Shown in pieces: positions 1 through 4,887 of a stretch of 5,053 nucleotides of DNA. Within the stretch, counting starts at the first letter, position 1. Each line of letters opens with the position of its first letter. Both the position numbers and the translations under genes were made by a program. The stretch comes from an uncultured Chloroflexota bacterium (lineage in GTDB: Bacteria > Chloroflexota > Anaerolineae > Aggregatilineales > Phototrophicaceae): NCBI GenBank assembly GCA_937870805.1, contig CALMZT010000118.1:1-5053 (forward strand), read 5' to 3'. Below the pieces are notes generated by a model. That model saw only the letters and a program-made list of their open reading frames with translations. It did no database searches and was not told where the DNA came from.

Positions 1-312
1 CTTGATGTAATCGCGTACCCCCAAGCGATAGACCTGCATGACAACTTCTTCAGAGCCATGAAACGTCATCAGGATTACCGGAATGTTCAGTCCGTGTTCT
101 TGCAGCGCCGCCAAGACCTGAGCACCGTTCATGCGCGGCATTTGGAAGTCGAGCAGAATTACGTCGGGATGGTGTTTGACCGCCATCTCTAGCCCTTCAA
201 CACCGTCTTTTGCCGTGAGCGTGCGGTAGCCATTGGGTTGCAGCACGTACTCCACGACAAACTCACGGTTTTCGCGTCCATCATCAACAACCAAAACCCA
301 TTCGCCAGCCAA
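1..312 (-). CDS. Response regulator, receiver domain (partial, C-terminus outside the window)
   Basis: Reading the minus strand from 312 gives 104 codons of a CheY-like receiver domain that is still open at the window edge. Visible landmarks are VLVVDD with the acidic pair D10/D11, the phosphoacceptor D55 in ILLDFQMPRMNG, the switch threonine T83 in VILMTF, and the conserved lysine K104 in RDYIK at the very end. A TTG start at 312 is chosen because no ATG or GTG lies between it and the upstream in-frame TAA, and GAGG sits six bases before it. The domain is expected to take a phosphoryl group from a histidine kinase. What follows the receiver (DNA-binding, enzymatic or nothing) cannot be seen, so the output is unknown. 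It is divergent from lepB. The receiver call is firm; the start is fairly firm. Confidence 0.9.
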   Translation of the reverse strand, partial: MAGEWVLVVDDGRENREFVVEYVLQPNGYRTLTAKDGVEGLEMAVKHHPDVILLDFQMPRMNGAQVLAALQEHGLNIPVILMTFHGSEEVVMQVYRLGVRDYIK

Positions 313-353
313 GATTTGCCTCGCCTGAAATGTAAGATGTGTTTCCTCTCTAT

Positions 354-380
354 ATTATAGGCAAATCATGAATGTGACAA
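354..380 (-). promoter_or_regulatory. Promoter for the minus-strand response regulator
   Basis: On the minus strand a perfect TATAAT -10 box lies at 359-354. TTGTCA (five of six to the -35 consensus) lies at 380-375, with a short 15-base spacer. Transcription would start near 347, leaving a leader of about 35 bases before the TTG start. The short spacing is the weak point. Confidence 0.5.
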
Positions 381-385
381 AACGG

Positions 386-406
386 TAACGTCTTAATTAT
401 TCGTTA
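386..406. repeat. Short AT-rich dyad in the divergent intergenic region
   Basis: TAACG at 386-390 is mirrored by CGTTA at 402-406 around an AT-rich 11-base centre. It lies between the two divergent promoters, so it could be an operator, but arms of five bases can occur by chance. Apart from this and the two promoters, the 177-base gap at 313-489 shows nothing else. Confidence 0.2.
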
Positions 407-424
407 TATAGCTGAATTTATGGA

Positions 425-453
425 TTGTCCCTATGACTGGATCGGCGTATAAT
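425..453 (+). promoter_or_regulatory. Promoter for lepB and the zinc-finger gene
   Basis: TTGTCC at 425-430 and a perfect TATAAT at 448-453 are separated by exactly 17 bases. Transcription would begin near 460, about 30 bases before the TTG start of lepB. Confidence 0.6.
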
Positions 454-489
454 CGGGATTGATTGTGAATGTAGAAACGAGCATTAACA

Positions 490-1092
490 TTGTACGAGAT
501 CACTGCTGAACCTCAAACACAGCCGCCTGCATCTCTCCCCCGTCCCTCTATCCGCCGCTGGGACGCCTTGCGTGAAATTGTCGAATTGGTTGTTCTGATC
601 TGCGCAATTTATGCACTGGTGAATCTGGCGACGGTACGATTTATCGTACAGGGACCAAGTATGCAACCGACGTTTTACACGGGGCAGTTTTTAATTGTCA
701 GCCGTGTCAACTATCTGCTGGGCGATCCACAGCGCGGCGATATTGTGGTGTTTCATTATCCAGGCAATCCCGATGAGGATTATATTAAGCGTGTCATTGG
801 CTTACCGGGCGACACAATTGAAATCCGTAACCAACAAGTGTACGTTAATGGCGAAGCGCTCAATGAACCCTATATCAGCGAAGCGTGCACTGAAGATATG
901 TGTGGAGAGGAGTCATGGGTGTTGGGTCCCGACGAATATTTCTTTATGGGCGATAACCGCAACCACAGCAGCGACTCGCGCCGCTTTGGTCCGGTGAACC
1001 GCCGTTACATTGTAGGTGAGGTCTTGATTCGCTACTGGCCCCCGAGTGATTGGGGTCTTGTGCATCAAATCGGTTTCCCTAGCGGACAGTAA
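490..1092 (+). CDS. lepB: Type I signal peptidase (leader peptidase)
   Basis: This 200-residue protein is a membrane-bound serine protease that removes signal peptides from secreted proteins, acting on the outer face of the cytoplasmic membrane. A polar, proline-rich N-terminus (residues 1-28) is followed by one hydrophobic segment (about 29-49). The catalytic serine S57 lies in GPSMQPTF, the catalytic lysine K100 in YIKRVIGLPGD, and the last family box is FMGDNRNHSSDSRRFGPV (152-169). Length and a single membrane span match the short Gram-positive/Chloroflexota-style enzymes rather than the longer two-span E. coli form. The start is TTG at 490, the only usual start between the upstream in-frame TAG (472-474) and the membrane segment that keeps the whole N-terminus. 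Its ribosome site is weak. Two cysteines, C133 and C138, sit between the lysine and GDNR boxes and could form a disulfide. Confidence 0.95.
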   Translation: MYEITAEPQTQPPASLPRPSIRRWDALREIVELVVLICAIYALVNLATVRFIVQGPSMQPTFYTGQFLIVSRVNYLLGDPQRGDIVVFHYPGNPDEDYIKRVIGLPGDTIEIRNQQVYVNGEALNEPYISEACTEDMCGEESWVLGPDEYFFMGDNRNHSSDSRRFGPVNRRYIVGEVLIRYWPPSDWGLVHQIGFPSGQ

Positions 1093-1105
1093 AGTGGAGG
1101 ACCTT

Positions 1106-1387
1106 ATGTCCCAAAGAGCGAGTTATACTTGTCCACGCTGCCAAATCGGTCAGTGCCATCCGGGTGAGCTAACTTACGTGCGTATGTATCAGGGGATGTT
1201 ACTCAGTGTGGCAGAGACGCCTGCGTGGACGTGCGATATATGTGGGTTGCAGGAATTTGACCAAGAAGTCTTGATGAACATTGATCGCCTGATTGGGCAG
1301 GGTGTACTCCCGCCGCGTTCAACAGTGAAAAAGCAACCTATTGAGAAACCTAGCGAAGGGCGCAAGGCGTCGCGTCTCAAGACGTGA
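1106..1387 (+). CDS. YgiT-type zinc finger protein
   Basis: A 93-residue protein begins at the ATG at 1106, supported by GTGGAGG five bases upstream. The frame stays open further upstream into lepB, but that part has no ribosome site. Two CxxC knuckles, CPRC (residues 9-12) and CDIC (about 43-46), should bind one zinc ion. The spacing and the surrounding PGELTY and PAWTCDICG match the YgiT/MqsA N-terminal zinc-finger family. The tail is basic and looks disordered (KKQPIEKPSEGRKASRLK). In MqsA the finger is joined to a DNA-binding domain and neutralises a toxin, but here neither that domain nor a toxin gene is present. The gene follows lepB by 13 bases and probably shares its transcript. The family call is good; the function is unknown. 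Confidence 0.8.
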   Translation: MSQRASYTCPRCQIGQCHPGELTYVRMYQGMLLSVAETPAWTCDICGLQEFDQEVLMNIDRLIGQGVLPPRSTVKKQPIEKPSEGRKASRLKT

Positions 1388-1417
1388 GTTTCGCCAGCGC
1401 GGACGATGCGTTAACCT

Positions 1418-1453
1418 TCTGCCGAACCAATTATGTTCGGCAGATTCGTTTTC
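1418..1453 (+). terminator. Rho-independent terminator after the lepB unit
   Basis: A perfect 10-bp stem, TCTGCCGAAC (1418-1427) with GTTCGGCAGA (1435-1444), has a 7-base loop and is followed by TTCGTTTTC. The T tract is interrupted, but the stem is strong and the position between two transcription units fits. Confidence 0.75.
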
Positions 1454-1487
1454 TAAACCTTTGTTATCGTAAAAAGCATAAATGCGG

Positions 1488-1493
1488 TAAAAT
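1488..1493 (+). promoter_or_regulatory. Probable -10 box of the receiver/cyclase/aldolase operon
   Basis: TAAAAT (five of six to consensus) lies about 50 bases before the first ATG of the operon and just after the previous terminator. No good -35 stands at 17 bases; the best upstream match, TTGTTA at 1461-1466, is 21 bases away. The promoter may therefore need an activator, or another site may be used. Confidence 0.4.
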
Positions 1494-1543
1494 GCCCGTA
1501 GTCCATTTGCAGGATCGCCGCAAATAAGGAGGCGCTGCGCGCA

Positions 1544-1912
1544 ATGACGGCTCGTATTCTTGTAGTCGAAGATAACCGTGATAATATGACATTGATTGCG
1601 GATATTCTATCTTCATTTGATTATGAAGTATTGCAAGCGACGGATGGAGAGCAGGGGGTTGAAATGGCGAACATGGAAAAGCCTGACCTGATTCTCATGG
1701 ATTTGTCGCTGCCACGCATGGATGGTTGGACAGCTACGCGCTATATTAAAGCGAACCCCGACCTCAAGCATATCCCGATTATTGCCTTAACTGCACACGC
1801 GATGGTAGGAGACCGCGAACGTGCCTTAGAAGCGGGTTGCGATGAATATATTTCTAAGCCCATCAATCTGCCGGAGTTAACGACCAAAGTCGCCCAATTC
1901 ATTAAGATGTAG
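1544..1912 (+). CDS. Single-domain response regulator (CheY/DivK-like)
   Basis: The 122-residue protein is one receiver domain and nothing more. The acidic pocket is E9/D10 in ILVVEDNRDN, the phosphoacceptor is D53 in LILMDLSLPRMDG, the switch threonine is T83 in IALTAHA, and the conserved lysine is K105 in YISKPI. The ARILVVEDNRDN opening and length resemble DivK-type proteins, which pass phosphoryl groups or bind kinases and other partners rather than DNA. The start is ATG at 1544. AAGGAGG at 1526-1532 stands 11 bases upstream, a slightly long spacing. It is the first gene of a three-gene operon, only 13 bases before a receiver/cyclase fusion, so it may compete for or relay phosphate to that protein. 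This partnership is inference from gene order. Confidence 0.93.
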   Translation: MTARILVVEDNRDNMTLIADILSSFDYEVLQATDGEQGVEMANMEKPDLILMDLSLPRMDGWTATRYIKANPDLKHIPIIALTAHAMVGDRERALEAGCDEYISKPINLPELTTKVAQFIKM

Positions 1913-1925
1913 CAAGGACGCGCAT

Positions 1926-2987
1926 TTGAAGGTCTTAGTAGTAGACGATCATGCTGATAATCGACGCCTCATTACTGATCTTCTCAGTATGCGTGATTAT
2001 GCTGTCCATACGGCATCCGATGGCGAAGAAGCGCTTACCGCTGCTGTGAACCCCGTTCCTGATTTAATTATTCTCGATGTTGATATGCCTCGCATGAATG
2101 GGTTTGAAGTCATGAAACACCTGAAGGCGAACCCTGTAACGGCAAATATTCCTATTTTGATGCTGACTGCTCGCGTACAAATTCAGGATCGTGTAGAAGG
2201 TTTGCATTTGGGGGCAGAAGATTATATTACAAAGCCTTTTAATGCCCGTGAACTGTTGGCACGGGTTGATGCGCGTCTGCGCGCCAAAGCTGTGACTGAT
2301 GAACTGCGCAATCAGCAGCAGTTAATTCGAGCGACATTTGAGCGTTTCGTATCACCGTCCGTTGTGGAACAACTTTTGCGTGACCCGTCGCAGGTGAAAC
2401 TTGGCGGTAAGCTGCAAGAAGTCACGGTTGTTTTTGCAGATTTGGAGAATTTCACGGGAACGTCGGAACACACCGACCCAGAACAATTGCTGACGATCTT
2501 GAACAGCTATCACACGATGGTCGTGAGAGTAGTTCAGGAGCATAACGGTACGATTGATAAGTTTATAGGTGATGCAGTGATGGCATTGTTTAATACGCCA
2601 CTTGAACAAGCTGATCATGCCGTGCGTGCAGTATTATGTTCTCTAAAAATCCGCGAGACATTAATCAAGTTCCATGAACAGCTTGAGCCGCGCTTCCGTA
2701 TGAAGATTAATTTCGGCATTCATTCAGGACGTGCGATAGTCGGCAACGTCGGCGCGCATGACGTGATGGACTATACGGCGGTGGGGGATACGGTGAACGT
2801 CGCGGCGCGCTTGCAACAGATGGCAACAGATGGCGAAATTTATATCAGCCAAGCCACTTATGATTACGTTTCCGCCTTGGTTGAGACTGCGCCTATTGGA
2901 GATTTGAGTATCAAGGGACGTTCTGTGGCAGTACATACCTACCGCGTGTTGGGCAAGAAGGAATCGACTGCCGTCGCTCCGACCTGA
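1926..2987 (+). CDS. Response regulator with class III adenylate/guanylate cyclase output
   Basis: A 353-residue soluble fusion. Residues 1-120 form a receiver domain: D7/D8, phosphoacceptor D51 in LIILDVDMPRMNG, T81, and K103 in YITKPF. Residues about 121-150 are a helical linker with the FERFVSPSVVEQLL element usual before class III cyclases. Residues about 163-342 are the cyclase. Metal-binding aspartates are D172 (VVFADLENFT) and D216 (DKFIGDAVMALF), purine-selecting residues are K212 and T284 (MDYTAVGD), and transition-state residues are N291 and R295 (TVNVAARL). The Lys/Thr pair is that of class IIIb adenylate cyclases, so cAMP is the likely product. All catalytic residues for a homodimer are present. 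The TTG start at 1926 has AAGGA seven bases before it and keeps the first receiver strand intact. The stop overlaps the next gene's ATG. Confidence 0.93.
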   Translation: MKVLVVDDHADNRRLITDLLSMRDYAVHTASDGEEALTAAVNPVPDLIILDVDMPRMNGFEVMKHLKANPVTANIPILMLTARVQIQDRVEGLHLGAEDYITKPFNARELLARVDARLRAKAVTDELRNQQQLIRATFERFVSPSVVEQLLRDPSQVKLGGKLQEVTVVFADLENFTGTSEHTDPEQLLTILNSYHTMVVRVVQEHNGTIDKFIGDAVMALFNTPLEQADHAVRAVLCSLKIRETLIKFHEQLEPRFRMKINFGIHSGRAIVGNVGAHDVMDYTAVGDTVNVAARLQQMATDGEIYISQATYDYVSALVETAPIGDLSIKGRSVAVHTYRVLGKKESTAVAPT

Positions 2988-3697
2988 TGGACGAAAAAAG
3001 TTTACGCGAACAAATCTGCTTGATTGGGCGGCTCATGCATCAGCGTGAGTACATTGATGGTGCAAGTGGCAACATCAGCGTGCGCCTTAATGTGGATCAT
3101 ATCCTGGCAACACCCAGCGGTTTGGCAAAAGGCTTCATGACGCCAGAGCAGTTGATTGTAGTCAATATGCAAGGCGAACGAGTAGATGAGCCAACCAAAG
3201 CTAATGCCGATTTGCGCCCAACTTCCGAACTCTTGATGCATCTGGAGTGCTATCGACGGCGTGAAGATGTGCAAGGTGTCGTCCATGCACACCCACCGAC
3301 CTGCGTTGCGCTGACGATTGCGGGCTACGATTTCCAACGCTGTATTATCCCTGAAGTTGTGATTATGGTGGGCTTAATCCCAACGACTCCTTACGCAACC
3401 CCTGCCAGTCCCGAAAATCGAGATGCCATCAGTGCATTAATTCATGAACACGATGTCATTTTGCTGTCACATCATGGTTCGCTGACAGTGGGGCATACGG
3501 TGTGGGATGCGTATTTGCGCCTAGAGAATCTTGAACATAATGCGAAAATCCTGTATATGGCGGAGCAGATAGGGCAGGTGAAAACGATTCCCGTGCATCA
3601 AGTCGAGCAGCTTGTAGCATTGCGTTTGCGCTTGGGGCGGATGCGTCCGGGAGATCAAGAACGTTTCGCCAAGCTGATGAAAGAGTCCGAGAATTAG
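2987..3697 (+). CDS. Class II aldolase/adducin family protein (fuculose-phosphate aldolase-like)
   Basis: A 236-residue zinc-dependent aldolase of the class II aldolase/adducin fold. Members cleave sugar phosphates such as L-fuculose-1-phosphate or L-ribulose-5-phosphate, releasing or rearranging carbon fragments. Visible are the phosphate-binding GASGNIS (25-31) and TPSGLAKG (42-49), the acid E81 in PTSELLMH, and the zinc histidines H100 and H102 in VVHAHPP plus H163 in LLSHHGSLTVG. These match the metal site and catalytic glutamate of FucA. The exact substrate cannot be read from the sequence; decarboxylase and methylthioribulose-phosphate dehydratase relatives share the fold. Its ATG overlaps the cyclase TGA by one base (TGATG), and no separate ribosome site is obvious, so translation is probably coupled. 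The link to signalling genes is unusual. Confidence 0.88.
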   Translation: MDEKSLREQICLIGRLMHQREYIDGASGNISVRLNVDHILATPSGLAKGFMTPEQLIVVNMQGERVDEPTKANADLRPTSELLMHLECYRRREDVQGVVHAHPPTCVALTIAGYDFQRCIIPEVVIMVGLIPTTPYATPASPENRDAISALIHEHDVILLSHHGSLTVGHTVWDAYLRLENLEHNAKILYMAEQIGQVKTIPVHQVEQLVALRLRLGRMRPGDQERFAKLMKESEN

Positions 3698-3711
3698 TGC
3701 CTGCTTCATAA

Positions 3712-3740
3712 AACCGCACTTGACTTTGGCGTGGGCGGTT
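3712..3740. repeat. Imperfect hairpin across the tRNA promoter
   Basis: AACCGC at 3712-3717 pairs with GCGGTT at 3735-3740, and the inner bases CAC/GTG can extend it with a small bulge. It directly follows the aldolase gene but has no T tract, so it is a poor terminator. It lies over the -35 and spacer of the tRNA promoter. Confidence 0.3.
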
Positions 3741-3748
3741 GATACACT
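3720..3748 (+). promoter_or_regulatory. Promoter of the tRNA-Glu gene
   Basis: TTGACT at 3720-3725 (five of six) and TACACT at 3743-3748 (four of six) have an ideal 17-base spacer. The predicted start near 3755 lies about 13 bases before the mature 5' end of the tRNA. Confidence 0.65.
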
Positions 3749-3767
3749 GAGCACACATTTGAGAGAG

Positions 3768-3839
3768 GGCCCCATCGTCTAGAGGTTAGGACGCGACCCT
3801 TTCAAGGTCAAAACCAGGGTTCGATTCCCTGTGGGGTCA
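3768..3839 (+). tRNA. tRNA-Glu (anticodon UUC)
   Basis: The full cloverleaf can be folded by eye. The acceptor stem pairs GGCCCCA (3768-3774) with TGGGGTC (3832-3838), with one G-T pair. The D stem is GTCT/GGAC (3777-3780 with 3789-3792), with the usual AGAGGTTA-type loop. The anticodon stem encloses the loop CTTTCAA (3799-3805), with anticodon TTC at 3801-3803; its outermost pair is a C-A mismatch. The T stem is CAGGG/CCCTG (3815-3819 with 3827-3831) around TTCGATT. The discriminator base is A3839 and CCA is not encoded. It decodes GAA and GAG, and glutamyl-tRNA also feeds tetrapyrrole synthesis in most bacteria with this tRNA. The gene stands alone with its own promoter. Confidence 0.96.
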
Positions 3840-3881
3840 CTGCATTACACAGTCTTGAAGAAGCAATTCAGATCATTGTCG

Positions 3882-3903
3882 CCCGCTTATATGCGGGTTT
3901 TTT
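3882..3903 (+). terminator. Terminator after tRNA-Glu
   Basis: CCCGC (3882-3886) and GCGGG (3893-3897) form a short GC stem with a 6-base loop, directly followed by six T (3898-3903). The shape is that of a classic intrinsic terminator. A second, outer match, GAAGCAA (3860-3866) with TTGCTTC (3902-3908), encloses it. The same bases also lie in an open reading frame that continues into the next entry. Confidence 0.7.
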
Positions 3904-4078
3904 GCTTCCCGACAAGCCAGTCACCAAAAAGCATGTGCCGAAAGCAGAGCGTAATAGTCAAATCATCACTCGCCATCAATTAGGAGAGAGCGTTTCAGAT
4001 TTGGCGCGTGAATTCGGTATCTCCCCTCAACGTGTGTTTCAGGTCGTCAATCCGAAACCAAAGAAGAACGCTGGTTAA
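3902..4078 (+). CDS. Small helix-turn-helix protein, start uncertain
   Basis: The frame ending at the TAA at 4076-4078 encodes 58 residues from a TTG at 3902. The central part, SQIITRHQLGESVSDLAREF followed by GISPQRVFQVV, has the spacing of a helix-turn-helix: a first helix, DLAREFGIS as the turn, and a recognition helix. The rest is basic (KKHVPKAER; PKPKKNAG), in keeping with DNA binding. The TTG overlaps the T tract of the tRNA terminator and has no convincing ribosome site, while a GTG at 3935 would be too short to be comfortable. The frame is open back to 3743 and reads plausibly as protein from just after the tRNA (LEEAIQIIVARLYAGFLLP), but no ATG, GTG or TTG lies there. It may be a 5'-truncated remnant. 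No family name is assigned. Confidence 0.45.
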   Translation: MLPDKPVTKKHVPKAERNSQIITRHQLGESVSDLAREFGISPQRVFQVVNPKPKKNAG

Positions 4079-4082
4079 CTGC

Positions 4083-4113
4083 GTACAGCCCTCGCTTGAG
4101 GGCTGTACTTTTT
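4083..4113 (+). terminator. Strong rho-independent terminator
   Basis: A perfect 11-bp stem, GTACAGCCCTC (4083-4093) with GAGGGCTGTAC (4098-4108), closes a GCTT loop and is followed by five T. It begins four bases after the stop of the helix-turn-helix frame, which supports that frame being, or having been, a real gene. It separates that frame from the primase gene. Confidence 0.9.
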
Positions 4114-4116
4114 CTG

Positions 4117-4122
4117 TACAAT
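4117..4122 (+). promoter_or_regulatory. -10 box of the primase gene
   Basis: TACAAT (five of six) lies at 4117-4122. The best -35, TTGAGG at 4096-4101, falls inside the terminator loop and 3' arm at a 15-base spacing. The predicted transcription start, about seven bases downstream, coincides with the GTG start codon at 4129, so the message may be leaderless. Confidence 0.5.
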
Positions 4123-4128
4123 AGCGGT

Positions 4129-4887
4129 GTGAGTAAAAACACAGAGCAATCGAGCCTTCCAGAACTTGACCCGCACATCGTTGCTGCCTACACCCAGACA
4201 TTTATCGCAAGACATGATTGCTACCCTGTGCAGCGTAAAGACGGAAAATATATCAGCATTAAACGTCCGCTCACGGTAGAGATCATTAAGAAGCACTTAT
4301 GGGGCAAAATGACCATCGGCACGTATGCACTCGACAAAGAGAGCAACGCCCGCTGGTTGTGCTTTGATGCCGACACTGAAACTCAGTGGCAAGGACTTCT
4401 GGCTTTAGCACTCACCCTTCAACAACAAAAAATTGTTCCTTACCGTGAACGCTCTCGACGTGGTGGGCATCTGTGGCTCTTTCTTTCTTCCCTGCCCGCT
4501 GGCTATGCCCGCAAGGTCGGCTTGCAATTACTAGCAGAGCACAATCTTAAAGGCATCGAACTCTACCCCAAACAAGATCAACGCGTTTCTAGCACAGGCT
4601 CACTTGTCCGCTTACCGCTTGGCATTCATCGCAAAACAGGACAACGCTATTCCTTTGTGGATAGCGACGGTCAACCCCTAGCCCCAACTATTCGTGAACA
4701 ACTGCGGATACTGGCGTATCCTAGTTGCCTTGCCTTCCCCTTCATTATGAGTGTTCTCGCCCGTTCACCACACTCCCCTCCCCCACAACCGTCACCCGCT
4801 TTTCGTGCTACCGACACAGACGATAAAACTCCCCTCTCTGAGCGTTTAAAACGGCGAATATCGGGGTTGGAGTTTGTGAGCCGATAA
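4129..4887 (+). CDS. Archaeo-eukaryotic primase-polymerase domain protein (TOTE-like), apparently truncated by a frameshift
   Basis: A 252-residue product from GTG 4129; the frame also extends upstream into the terminator, which is not credible as coding. The primase core shows WLCFDADTE with catalytic acids D80 and D82 (the DxD motif), then ERSRRGGHLWLFL with the S/H motif around H114, GIELYPKQDQ (about 143-151), and the C-terminal strand SLVRLPLGIHRKTGQRYSFV. This order matches the primase domain described in TOTE conflict systems and related prim-pols of mobile elements. Such enzymes make primers or copy DNA. A proline/serine-rich linker (about 217-230) then leads to LSERLKRRISGLEFVSR, where a TAA at 4885-4887 interrupts. 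The next frame carries a CHC2 finger that should belong to the same protein. Substrate and biological role are not known from sequence. Confidence 0.82.
   Translation: MSKNTEQSSLPELDPHIVAAYTQTFIARHDCYPVQRKDGKYISIKRPLTVEIIKKHLWGKMTIGTYALDKESNARWLCFDADTETQWQGLLALALTLQQQKIVPYRERSRRGGHLWLFLSSLPAGYARKVGLQLLAEHNLKGIELYPKQDQRVSSTGSLVRLPLGIHRKTGQRYSFVDSDGQPLAPTIREQLRILAYPSCLAFPFIMSVLARSPHSPPPQPSPAFRATDTDDKTPLSERLKRRISGLEFVSR

Noticed and set aside
695..997. Plus-strand 100-codon frame inside lepB
   Set aside because: It overlaps the well-supported signal peptidase entirely in another frame and shows no domain or ribosome site.
1046..1105. Upstream extension of the zinc-finger gene into lepB
   Set aside because: The ATG at 1106 has a clear GTGGAGG site, and the extra 20 residues only restate the lepB end in another frame.
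2813..2834. Two tandem copies of a 10-base unit GCAACAGATG in the cyclase
   Set aside because: The protein has normal family length and motif spacing here, so it is not a recent insertion. Probably chance.
2352..3337. Several minus-strand frames opposite the cyclase and aldolase
   Set aside because: They are shadows of strongly conserved plus-strand genes and show no motifs.
3456..3775. Two minus-strand frames opposite the aldolase end and tRNA start
   Set aside because: They run across the tRNA promoter and opposite conserved coding sequence, with no recognisable domain.
4096..4128. TTG at 4096 as start of the primase gene
   Set aside because: It lies in the loop of a perfect 11-bp terminator and would put the coding start upstream of the -10 box. 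GTG at 4129 fits better.
3995..4296. Minus-strand frames opposite the helix-turn-helix frame and primase start
   Set aside because: They cross a strong terminator and show no motif or ribosome site.
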